Shown in pieces: positions 43,234-50,469 of a stretch of DNA of 64,000 bases. The notes beneath the pieces were generated by a model. That model was given only the letters and a program-made list of their open reading frames with translations, was not told where the DNA came from and ran no database searches. Position 1 is the stretch's first letter. Every line of letters begins with the position of its first letter. The translations under genes and the position numbers were made by a program. The DNA lies in the NCBI GenBank assembly GCA_035532475.1, contig DATKQY010000067.1:1-64000 (forward strand), read 5' to 3'. The stretch comes from DATKQY01 sp035532475 (GTDB lineage: Bacteria; Actinomycetota; Acidimicrobiia; Acidimicrobiales; Bog-793).

Positions 43234-43242
43234 CCTTCCGTA
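43234..43242 (-). promoter_or_regulatory. Candidate CsrA site in the fliC leader
   Basis: The minus strand reads TACGGAAGG here, containing ACGGA (consensus ANGGA). A second GGA pair lies in the ribosome site AAGGAGGA at 43189-43196, about 45 bases away. A GCCCC-TCC-GGGGC stem (43222-43234) lies between. Two GGA sites, one over the ribosome site, are how CsrA represses flagellin in Bacillus. Confidence 0.45.
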
Positions 43243-43253
43243 GCCCGCCGGTA

Positions 43254-43282
43254 CCTACGACCGGCACCGGCGGTGGGTTTAG
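43254..43282 (-). promoter_or_regulatory. Predicted flagellar-sigma promoter of fliC
   Basis: On the minus strand: CTAAA (43282-43278), 18 bases, CGTAGG (43259-43254). It keeps the spacing of the shared layout, with one change in -35 and two in -10. The leader to the ATG is about 68 bases. Confidence 0.6.
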
Positions 43283-43298
43283 GGGGATTTCCGGACGA

Positions 43299-43327
43299 CT
43301 ACACCTCGGTCGCGCCGCGGCCGTAAG
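43299..43327 (+). promoter_or_regulatory. Predicted flagellar-sigma promoter of the 1326-residue transferase, leaderless
   Basis: CTACA (43299-43303), 18 bases, CGTAAG (43322-43327). The start codon GTG 43334 begins 7 bases after the -10 end, exactly as at the tandem GT2 gene. It is divergent from the fliC promoter, with only 16 bases between the two -35 elements. Confidence 0.5.
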
Positions 43328-43333
43328 ACGTGC

Positions 43334-46300
43334 GTGAACCTCGTCTCGCTGTGCATGATCGTGAAGGACGAGGAGGACGAGCTCCCCCTCGCGCTCCGCT
43401 CTGCCGAAGGTCTCGTCGACGAGATCGTCGTCTACGACACCGGCTCGTCCGACTCGACGGTGGCCGTCGCCCGCGAGCTCGGCGCCCGCGTCGTCGAGGG
43501 GTACTGGGACGACGACTTCTCCCGGGCGCGCAATGCCGCGCTCGGCGAGTGCAGTGGCGCGTGGATCCTCTGGCTCGACGCGGACGAGACCGTGCACGGG
43601 GACTTCGCGGGACTCCGCGCCCGGCTCGAGCGCGGAGCGGACGGGGCCGACGGCTTCGTGATCCCCTTGGAATCCCTGGAAGGAAGCGGCCTCGGCGGCC
43701 ACGTCACCTTCCACGCCGCACGGGTGTTCCGCCGCGAGGCGTGTTGGTGGGCCCAGCCCCTCCACGAGCAGGTCGTGCTCCGCGAGACGGGCGAGATCCC
43801 GGTCCTCTCGACGATCCCCGACATCCGGATCCTGCACCGCGGCTACGTCGCTGCCGCGGCGGACGAGCGCTCGAAGGTCGACCGCAACGTGCGTCTCGCC
43901 CGCCAGGCCCTCGAAGCGGCCGGGGACGGCCCGGACCGGCCGTACGCGGTGTTCAACCTCGGGCGCTCGCTCGCCATGGAGGGCTCCTACGAGGAGGCGG
44001 GCGAGGCGCTGCGAGAAGCGGTCGAGACGAGCCCGAACCCGACGGTCCGCCGCGGTGCGCTCCAGAACCTCGTGCGCCTGGAGCTCGTGCGCAAGTCCTT
44101 CGACGACGCCGCGGCGGCGCTCGTCGAGCTGCGCGCCGCCTCGACCCGCCAGGTCAGCGCGGACATCCTCGAGGCCCAGCTGCACTTCCTGCGCGGCGAC
44201 CACCAGGACTGCCTCGAGGTGCTCGAGCGCGTGCCCTTCGTCGACCTCGACGACGACGGCTTCGAGCAGGGCGCGCACTCCGTGGCGCATCTGCGCTACA
44301 AGGCGCTTTACGCCCTCGGACGGCCAGGCGAGGCCGCCGACGCCCTGCTCGACGCGATGCGCTCCCACGGCGTGCTCGACGAGCCGCTCCGCTCGCTCGC
44401 GGTGGCGCTCATCGAGGCCGGGCGCCCGGTGGGCGAGATCGCGGGATCCGTCCGGCCGGAGTGCCTGGCGATCGTGTCGGCGGCTGCCACGACCCTCGAG
44501 CTCCCCCTCGCCGACGTGGTGCTCGCCGGCCTCGCCGAGCGCTTCCCCGAGCGGCTCGAGCCGCTCGCCGCGGCCGCCCCGCTCTCGGCGCGCCTTCCCG
44601 TCGCCCGGGCACTGTTCTGGTCGGCGCGCCTGCGGGCTCGGGACCTCGCCGCCACGTGCCCGCTCGTCCTCATCGCCGCCGATGCCTCGCTCGAGCCACA
44701 GGTGCGCCTGCGGGCCGCCGCGGCCGCGCACGGCGCCTTCGGCGACGAGCGCGCCGTCGACGTCGCCCGCCGCGCGTTCCTCTCCCTGGCGGCCGGCGAC
44801 CGAGTTGACGCGCTGGACGAGGTCGCGCAGCTCTCGCCGGCGCTCGCCCCGCTGCTCGGCGCCGGCGCCTCGCGCGCCGTCCATCTCTTCCGAGCGGGCG
44901 TGCCGCTCCCCGGCTACGTCAACTGCGTCACCCGCCCGGACGCCGGTGACGTCCGGGTCGACCCGGTCGCGTTGCCGTTCGCACGCGAGAGCGTCCACCG
45001 CCTGGTCGCCCGTGACGTGCTCGCGGCCGTCGCTCCCGAGCAGGTCCCGAGGGTGCTCGGCGAGTGGCTCCGGGTCTGCGCCCCGGGCAGCACCGTCGAG
45101 GTGCGCGTCCCGAACCTCGAGGCCGCGGCCCGTGACCTCCTCGCCGGGGGCGACCTGGACGCGATCCGCCGCGCCCTCTACGGCGGCCGACGCTTCGGCG
45201 ACCTCGGTGCCGGGGAGTCCAACGCCACCGGCTGGACGCCGTCAGCCCTCCGGGCGCAGCTCGAGGCCGCAGGCTTCGCGCTCGAGCAGCTGGAGGCCGG
45301 TCCCGAGCTCGTCGCCACGGCGCGGCGGGTCGCGCTCGACGTCCGGCGCTCGGCAGGCCCGACCCCCGACGTCAGCGTGATCGTGCTCGTCGAAGCGGGC
45401 GCCGGACGCCTCCTTGCCGGGCTGCGGTCGATGTCGTCGGTCGAGGCAGGCCGCACGTTCGAGCTCGTCGTGGTGGACAACGCCTCGGGCGAGGAGACGG
45501 CCGCGCTCCTCGACCAGCTCGGGGGGGACGTCACGACCTGTCGCAGCCCGCTGCGCCTGGAGCGCTCCCGAGCGCTCGCCATCGGCGCCGACCTGGCGCG
45601 TTCGCCCGTGCTCGTCCTCCTCGACGAGGGCGCCGAGTGCTCCCCGGGCTGGCTAAAGGCGCTCACGGCCGGGCTCGAGCCCACCGGGACGGCCGCCGTC
45701 GGCGCGAAGGTCCTCGACCGATCCGGCCTCGTGCTCCACGCCGGCTACGACCTGTTCGGCGACCCCGACCACGGCGGCGAGCCGGTGCTCGTGGCGACGC
45801 CGCGCGCCGAGCGTCTCGGCGCCGCCAACCCCCGCGCCACGGCGCCGGCGGCGGTCGACGCGCTCGGGCCCGGCTGCGTCGCGCTCCGGCGTTCGACGTG
45901 GCTCGAGATCGGCGGTGTCGGCGGCGGCTACGGCCCCCTCGAGTCGATGCTCGACCTGTCGCTTCGGATCGTGGCACGAGGTGGCATCCTCCAGTACGAG
46001 CCGGGATGCGAGGTCGTGCTCCCAGACGGCCTGCCCGCCGAGGATCTGGCGGGGCGCCGCCGGCTCGCCTACCGCTGGAGCGGGCGTGCCGCGCTCGCCC
46101 CGCTCCCCGAGCGCCGGGTCACCCGGGCCAGCCTGTTGCCGAGCACGACCCTCGTCGAGCGGATCGAGTCCGGCGGTGCGGGCATCCCCGTGCCGGGCTC
46201 GCCTCGCGCCGGTGGCTGCAACCTCGTCGGCGACTTCGACGGCCTCGTCGCCACCTCGGCGCGCGTCCTCGGCTACGTCGCCGCCCTGCGCACCGCCGGC

Positions 46301-47314
46301 GCCGGGCTCGCGCCGGTCGCCTACGCGGCGGGCAAGGCGCGCGGCGTCGGGGCTCCCGGCGACGACGCCCCGTTCAGCTTCGCCACCTCACTGCTCTGCA
46401 TGGAGGGCAGCGAGCTCGTGGCATACGTCGCGGCCGTCGGCCTCGAGTCCCTCCGCGACCGCTACACCGTCGGCCTGTGGAGCTGGCCGCTCGGCTCCCC
46501 GGCGCGTGACACGGTCGTCGAGGCCAGCATGGTGCACGAGATCTGGGTGCCGAGCGACTTCACCCGGCGCGCCATCGCCGGTGCCACCGACCGGGCCGTC
46601 CTGCGGCTGCCGCCGGCGGTGCTGGCGCCACCTGCCGCCTCCCGGGCACCGGGCGCGCTCGTCGGGGGCGCCGACTGGCGCGTCACGTCGATCGCCGAGG
46701 TCGGCGGCGCGCAGCCCGGCGAGCTCGCCTGCGCCAACGCCACCGGTGCCGTCCGTGCCTACTGCGAGGCCTTCCCCGCCGGTGCGGGGACCGGACTGGT
46801 CGTCCGGCTCACCGGCACCGGCGGCGAGCGCGCGGCGGAGGCCTGCCGCGAGGCCGCCGCCGGGCGCGCTGACGTCGTCGCCATCGCCGGGGCCCTCGCT
46901 CCCGGTGAGGAGGACGCCCTCCTCGCCGACGCCGACTGCTACCTCTCGCTCCACCGCTCGACGGCGTTCGCGCTCCCCCTCGCCCGGGCCATGGCCGCGG
47001 GCAAACCGGTGGTCGCCACCGGCTACGGCGGCTGCTGCGAGTACCTCGACGAGGACCACGCCGCGATCGTCCCCTTCAGCCTCGTTACCACCACCGAGGA
47101 GGACCGGCCGTTCCCGGCCGGGGTTCGCTGGGCAGAACCGGACCTCGACGAGGCGGCGCGGGCCCTCCGGCGCTTCGCCGGTGACGCGGGCCTCGGCCGT
47201 GAGACCGGCGCACGTGCCCGTGCCGAGATCGAGCGCCTCTACGCCCCCGCGGTCGCCGCCAAGGCGATCCGCCGCCGCCTGGCCGAGCTGGAGGTGGCGA
47301 GGCGGGCACGATGA
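43334..47314 (+). CDS. Giant multidomain glycosyltransferase (GT2 - TPR - methyltransferase-like - GT2 - GT4), divergent from fliC
   Basis: The 1326-residue protein is cytosolic. About 1-180 is a GT2 of the SPT/WaaE-like kind (SLCMIVKDEEDELPLAL, VVYDTGSSDSTVAVARELGA, DFSRARNAALGE, DxD in WLDADE). About 180-340 is TPR-like (YAVFNLGRSLAMEGSYEEAG). About 340-520 is helical. About 525-665 resembles a methyltransferase C-half (LPFARESVHRLVARDVLAAV, VPRVLGEWLRVCAPGS) without a clear SAM-binding glycine motif. About 675-890 is a second GT2 (VVVDNASGEETAALL, SPVLVLLDEGAECSPGWL). About 955-1326 is GT4-like (VHEIWVPSDFTRRAIAG; FALPLARAMAAGKPVVATGY). GTG 43334 is supported by the promoter distance. Position beside fliC points to flagellin glycosylation. 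Confidence 0.87.
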   Translation: MNLVSLCMIVKDEEDELPLALRSAEGLVDEIVVYDTGSSDSTVAVARELGARVVEGYWDDDFSRARNAALGECSGAWILWLDADETVHGDFAGLRARLERGADGADGFVIPLESLEGSGLGGHVTFHAARVFRREACWWAQPLHEQVVLRETGEIPVLSTIPDIRILHRGYVAAAADERSKVDRNVRLARQALEAAGDGPDRPYAVFNLGRSLAMEGSYEEAGEALREAVETSPNPTVRRGALQNLVRLELVRKSFDDAAAALVELRAASTRQVSADILEAQLHFLRGDHQDCLEVLERVPFVDLDDDGFEQGAHSVAHLRYKALYALGRPGEAADALLDAMRSHGVLDEPLRSLAVALIEAGRPVGEIAGSVRPECLAIVSAAATTLELPLADVVLAGLAERFPERLEPLAAAAPLSARLPVARALFWSARLRARDLAATCPLVLIAADASLEPQVRLRAAAAAHGAFGDERAVDVARRAFLSLAAGDRVDALDEVAQLSPALAPLLGAGASRAVHLFRAGVPLPGYVNCVTRPDAGDVRVDPVALPFARESVHRLVARDVLAAVAPEQVPRVLGEWLRVCAPGSTVEVRVPNLEAAARDLLAGGDLDAIRRALYGGRRFGDLGAGESNATGWTPSALRAQLEAAGFALEQLEAGPELVATARRVALDVRRSAGPTPDVSVIVLVEAGAGRLLAGLRSMSSVEAGRTFELVVVDNASGEETAALLDQLGGDVTTCRSPLRLERSRALAIGADLARSPVLVLLDEGAECSPGWLKALTAGLEPTGTAAVGAKVLDRSGLVLHAGYDLFGDPDHGGEPVLVATPRAERLGAANPRATAPAAVDALGPGCVALRRSTWLEIGGVGGGYGPLESMLDLSLRIVARGGILQYEPGCEVVLPDGLPAEDLAGRRRLAYRWSGRAALAPLPERRVTRASLLPSTTLVERIESGGAGIPVPGSPRAGGCNLVGDFDGLVATSARVLGYVAALRTAGAGLAPVAYAAGKARGVGAPGDDAPFSFATSLLCMEGSELVAYVAAVGLESLRDRYTVGLWSWPLGSPARDTVVEASMVHEIWVPSDFTRRAIAGATDRAVLRLPPAVLAPPAASRAPGALVGGADWRVTSIAEVGGAQPGELACANATGAVRAYCEAFPAGAGTGLVVRLTGTGGERAAEACREAAAGRADVVAIAGALAPGEEDALLADADCYLSLHRSTAFALPLARAMAAGKPVVATGYGGCCEYLDEDHAAIVPFSLVTTTEEDRPFPAGVRWAEPDLDEAARALRRFAGDAGLGRETGARARAEIERLYAPAVAAKAIRRRLAELEVARRAR

Positions 47315-47871
47315 ATCACGACGGTGGAAGTCACTGGTCGTGGTTTACGCGGACGGCGAAGAGTCTATGGAAGCGGGAGGACTTCCGGTTCCATCCTGTA
47401 TCGATACGCGCGTCCCGGGCTCGGAAGTACCGCGGGCGGAGGAGCCCCGATTCGCCCGATCGTGGCGGGCGCTGTCGGTTGTGCGGACACCAATGATGCT
47501 GAGAGTGAGTGAGATCGCGTGAAGGTACTTTGCCGACAACCCCGCGGGGGCGGCGCGGCCGGCCCGCGCACCGTCTGTGTGGACCGGACGGTCCGACGAC
47601 GCGCACCAGCTGGGCTGACACATCCGCACCAGGGGGCCGCCGCGCAGCGCTGGCAGCGCGGACCGGGCGTCTCGCCGCGCCGCCGTAGGTCCCCGCCTTT
47701 ACCCACACGCGATTTTCTCTTAAACATGACGGATGCCCCATTGCTATTTAGGGACGACTTGTATATCTTGATCGCATTCGAGGCGTTGTGCTGCGACGCT
47801 TCGGTTCCTGTTCTTCAGGGTGAGAAATCACCGCGGACTGTCTGTGGCGGACGGCGAGGTAAGGGAAGAAG
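47315..47871. promoter_or_regulatory. Long, partly AT-rich non-coding region before the sigma-factor gene
   Basis: No gene is seen in these 557 bases. The part from about 47700 to 47830 is much richer in A and T than anything else in the window. It includes TCTCTTAAACATG, TTGCTATTTAGGG, TTGTATATCTTG and GAGAAATCACC, which is where promoters and regulator sites would be expected. TATATC (47762-47767) could be a -10 element. A GTATCGATAC palindrome lies near 47398-47407. None of the CTCAA-N18-CGTTAG sites is evident, so the sigma gene is probably controlled differently from its targets. Confidence 0.5.
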
Positions 47872-48765
47872 ATGACTGTCGTAGCCCCCCGGGGCACTGA
47901 CCGCGGTGGTTCGACCCACCGGAGTGGCACCGTTCACCGCCGTACAGACGGCCAGTCGGTCGAGATGACCGAACCGGCCGACTGCACCGCCCTCTGGCAG
48001 CGCTACTGGGCGACGCGCGACCGTGACGCCCGCAACGACCTCATCCTCGCCTACGAGCCGCTCGTCCACACCGTCGTCTCCCGGCTGCCCGCCAACGTGC
48101 GCGCCTACTGGGAGGTCGACGACCTCCGCAGCTTCGGGCTGCTCGGCCTCGTCGAGGCGATCGACCGCTGGGAACCCTCGACGACGACGTCGCGCTTCGC
48201 CACCTACGCCACCAAGCGCGTCCGCGGGGCCATCTTCGACGAGCTGCGCCGCCTCGATTGGCTGCCCCGTACCGTGCGACGCCGTGTCATCTCCTACCGC
48301 GCGACCGTCGACGCGCTCTCGAGCGAGCTCGGCCGGGTGCCGGGCACGAGCGAGGTGCTCTCCTCGATGGGCGTCGACGGGCGGGCCGGCACCGACCTGC
48401 TCGCCGAGGTGCAGTCGGCCCAGCTCCTCCACCTCCAGCACAGCGTCGGCAGCGACCAGCCGGACGAGGACGTGCGCCTGATCGACCTGCTCGCCTCGGA
48501 CCGCGACGTTGAGCCGGAGCTGCAGGTGCTCGCGTCGGAGCGCATCGCCGAGATCCGCCAGGCCGTGACGAAGCTTCCCGACCGCCAGCGCACCGTCGTG
48601 ACGCTGCACTTCCTGGCGGGCCTCACCCAGGAGCAGATCGGCGCGATGCTCGGGGTGAGCAACTCACGCGTCTGCCAGATCGAGGCGTCGGCGATCCAGA
48701 CGTTGCGCCGCCTCCTCGTCTCCACGGACAACGACCAGCTGGGCGCCGCGGCCGAAGCCGGCTGA
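47872..48765 (+). CDS. fliA: FliA/WhiG-type sigma-28 family RNA polymerase sigma factor
   Basis: The 297-residue protein has sigma region 2 (LVHTVVSRLPANVRAYWEVD, DLRSFGLLGLVEAIDRWEPS, SRFATYATKRVRGAIFDELR, RLDWLPRTVRR), the region 3 helices, and region 4 (LPDRQRTVVTLHFLAGLTQE, IGAMLGVSNSRVCQIEASAI). It lacks region 1.1, as FliA and WhiG do. The RLDWLPR motif is typical of this group. It is the obvious reader of the seven matching promoters. ATG 47872 follows AAGGGAAGA; ATG 47965 would remove a variable 31-residue N-terminus. No FlgM anti-sigma factor is visible. Confidence 0.92.
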   Translation: MTVVAPRGTDRGGSTHRSGTVHRRTDGQSVEMTEPADCTALWQRYWATRDRDARNDLILAYEPLVHTVVSRLPANVRAYWEVDDLRSFGLLGLVEAIDRWEPSTTTSRFATYATKRVRGAIFDELRRLDWLPRTVRRRVISYRATVDALSSELGRVPGTSEVLSSMGVDGRAGTDLLAEVQSAQLLHLQHSVGSDQPDEDVRLIDLLASDRDVEPELQVLASERIAEIRQAVTKLPDRQRTVVTLHFLAGLTQEQIGAMLGVSNSRVCQIEASAIQTLRRLLVSTDNDQLGAAAEAG

Positions 48766-48771
48766 GCGGCC

Positions 48772-48796
48772 GGCGCTCCTGCGCCGACCGAGCGCC
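48772..48796. terminator. Hairpin between convergent genes
   Basis: GGCGCTC (48772-48778) pairs with GAGCGCC (48790-48796). It lies 7 bases after the sigma gene and before the convergent hydrolase end, so it could terminate both transcripts. No T-run follows. Confidence 0.4.
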
Positions 48797-48881
48797 ATCG
48801 ACCGCGCTGTCCCTCCCGTCGGGCGCTCGACGAGCGCGTCGCGCCCGAAGGGCCCCGCCTCCCCGGGCCAATCTCTCGGCC

Positions 48882-49607
48882 TCAGCTCTTCGCGACGTGC
48901 TCGTCGAACCAGGCGAGCGTCCGCCGCCACGCGTCGGCGGCGGCCGCCGGGTCGAAGACGGCGGGGCGATCGTCGCAGTGGAAGCCGTGCTGGGCCTCGG
49001 CGTAGCGCACGATCTCCGTCGGCATCGACGCCGTCGCCGCGGCGGCGACCTCGCGTAGCGCCTCGACCTCGGCCACGGGGATCCCCCGGTCGCGATCGCC
49101 GTAGCAGCCGAGCCAGGGCGCCTGCAGCGACGGCGCCAGCTCGATCAGGCTCGGCAGCCCGAAGCGGCCCTCGGTGATGCCGCCGCCGTAGAAGCTCACC
49201 GCCGCGCCGAGGGGCAGCTGCGTGGCGGCGAAGAGCGCGACGGTGCCGCCCATGCAGAACCCGATGACGGCGATGCGCCGGAGCGCCAGGCCGGCTTCTT
49301 CGAGGTGGGAGAAGGCCGCCTCGAGGTCGGCGCTCAGCCCCCGACGGTCGAGCGTGCGCATCACCGGCATGGCGGAGGCGACGTCGTCGTAGGAGAACAC
49401 GGGCGAGCCCTGGCGGTGGAAGAGCGCCGGGGCGAGCGCGTGCCAGCCCGCCGCGGCGAAGCGCCGGCAGACGTCCTCGATGTGGGCGGTGACCCCGAAC
49501 GCCTCCTGCACGACGACGACACCACCTCGAGCCTCGCCCTCGGGCGCCGCCTCGTAGGCGGGCATCGGCCCGTCCGGGGTCGCGAGCTCGATCGATGCTG
49601 TCGCCAT
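48882..49607 (-). CDS. Dienelactone hydrolase family protein
   Basis: The 241-residue alpha/beta hydrolase has the dienelactone-hydrolase nucleophile elbow with Cys (VIGFCMGGTVALFAA, near residue 118), the Asp region (CYGDRDRGIP) and the His region (AEAQHGFHCDD). It begins SIELATPDGPMPAYEAAP. The family opens lactones in aromatic ring degradation, but many members act on other esters. ATG 49607 follows AGAGGAGG. It is divergent from the TetR gene, sharing a 115-base intergenic region, and may be regulated by it. Confidence 0.9.
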   Translation of the reverse strand: MATASIELATPDGPMPAYEAAPEGEARGGVVVVQEAFGVTAHIEDVCRRFAAAGWHALAPALFHRQGSPVFSYDDVASAMPVMRTLDRRGLSADLEAAFSHLEEAGLALRRIAVIGFCMGGTVALFAATQLPLGAAVSFYGGGITEGRFGLPSLIELAPSLQAPWLGCYGDRDRGIPVAEVEALREVAAAATASMPTEIVRYAEAQHGFHCDDRPAVFDPAAAADAWRRTLAWFDEHVAKS

Positions 49608-49693
49608 GGAGCCTCCTCTGCGTCGGTGCCGCGCTCGCGGCCCGTCCGGGGCCGCACGGAACCCAGCCAACGCCGCGGGCGGCGCGATACTGC

Positions 49694-49724
49694 GTTCAGT
49701 GCAATGTTATACTCGACGCAACAT
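49694..49724 (+). promoter_or_regulatory. Promoter/operator region of the tetR-MFS-MMPL operon
   Basis: TATACT (49708-49713) is a good -10 element, 9 bases before the ATG at 49723, so the mRNA may be leaderless or nearly so. ATGTT (49704-49708) and AACAT (49720-49724) form an inverted repeat around it, and TTCAGTGCAATG lies upstream. A TetR operator covering the -10 would fit autoregulation. No good -35 is seen. Confidence 0.45.
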
Positions 49725-50469
49725 GAGCACCGTGGCCGACCTCCCCGCGGACGAGCTGGCGGAGCACGCGCCCGGCCGGCGCGACCGCAAGAAGCTCGCG
49801 ACACGCCGGGCGCTGCGCCTGGCGGCCCTCGACCTCGTCGCGGCGCGTGGCCTTGTCCACGTCACGGTCGAGGACATCGCCGAGGCGGCCGACGTGTCCA
49901 CCCGGACCTTCTTCAACTACTTCCCGACCAAGGAGGCCGCGGTCCTCGGCGACGAGCCCGGAAAGGCGGAGCGGATGCATGACCGCCTGCTCGCCCGGCC
50001 GCCGGAGGAGACGCCGCTCGAGGCGCTGCGCGCCGTCGCCGCGGAGGAGCTCGACGCGTTCGCCGCCGAGGTGGACGAGCTCGGCGAGGGCCAGGAGACC
50101 TGGCTGCGGCGGTTCCGGCTGGTGCGCGAGGAGCCTCATCTGCGCGCCGCCCACAGCGCGCGCTCCTTCGCGACCGAGCGTGCCTGCGCCCAGGCGCTCG
50201 CCGAGCGACTGGGCGTCGATGCGGACCGGGACCCCTTCCCGGCGCTGGTCGCCGCCGCGGGGATCGCGGCGAGCCGCGTCGCCGTCTTCTACTGGGCGGC
50301 CTCCGGCGGCTCGAGCCCCCTGCCGAGGCTCCTCGACGACGCCTTCGACTCGCTCGCCGCCGGCCTGCCGACGCCCTGCCGGCGCACCCGCGCGCCGAGG
50401 AGGGCCGCCGGTGCCGAACCCGACGGTCCAGCACGACGCGCCAGCACGACGAGGAGAGCGATCCGATGA
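49723..50469 (+). CDS. TetR-family transcriptional regulator
   Basis: The 248-residue protein has the TetR helix-turn-helix at about residues 20-68 (KLATRRALRLAALDLVAARG, VTVEDIAEAADVSTRTFFNY, FPTKEAAVLGDE). A TetR_C-type ligand domain follows (about 80-205), then a basic Arg/Ala-rich tail of about 35 residues. It likely represses the downstream exporter genes until a toxic compound binds. The stop overlaps the MFS ATG. The longer frame upstream of 49723 reads as shadow. Confidence 0.92.
   Translation: MSTVADLPADELAEHAPGRRDRKKLATRRALRLAALDLVAARGLVHVTVEDIAEAADVSTRTFFNYFPTKEAAVLGDEPGKAERMHDRLLARPPEETPLEALRAVAAEELDAFAAEVDELGEGQETWLRRFRLVREEPHLRAAHSARSFATERACAQALAERLGVDADRDPFPALVAAAGIAASRVAVFYWAASGGSSPLPRLLDDAFDSLAAGLPTPCRRTRAPRRAAGAEPDGPARRASTTRRAIR

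Noticed and set aside
43330..44808. 492-codon frame overlapping the start of the giant transferase in another phase
   Set aside because: The product is Arg/Pro/Ala-rich without motifs, while the frame starting at 43334 shows clear GT2 motifs.
47315..47871. Cyclic-di-GMP riboswitch upstream of the sigma gene
   Set aside because: I looked for the conserved GEMM core and its stems and did not see them.
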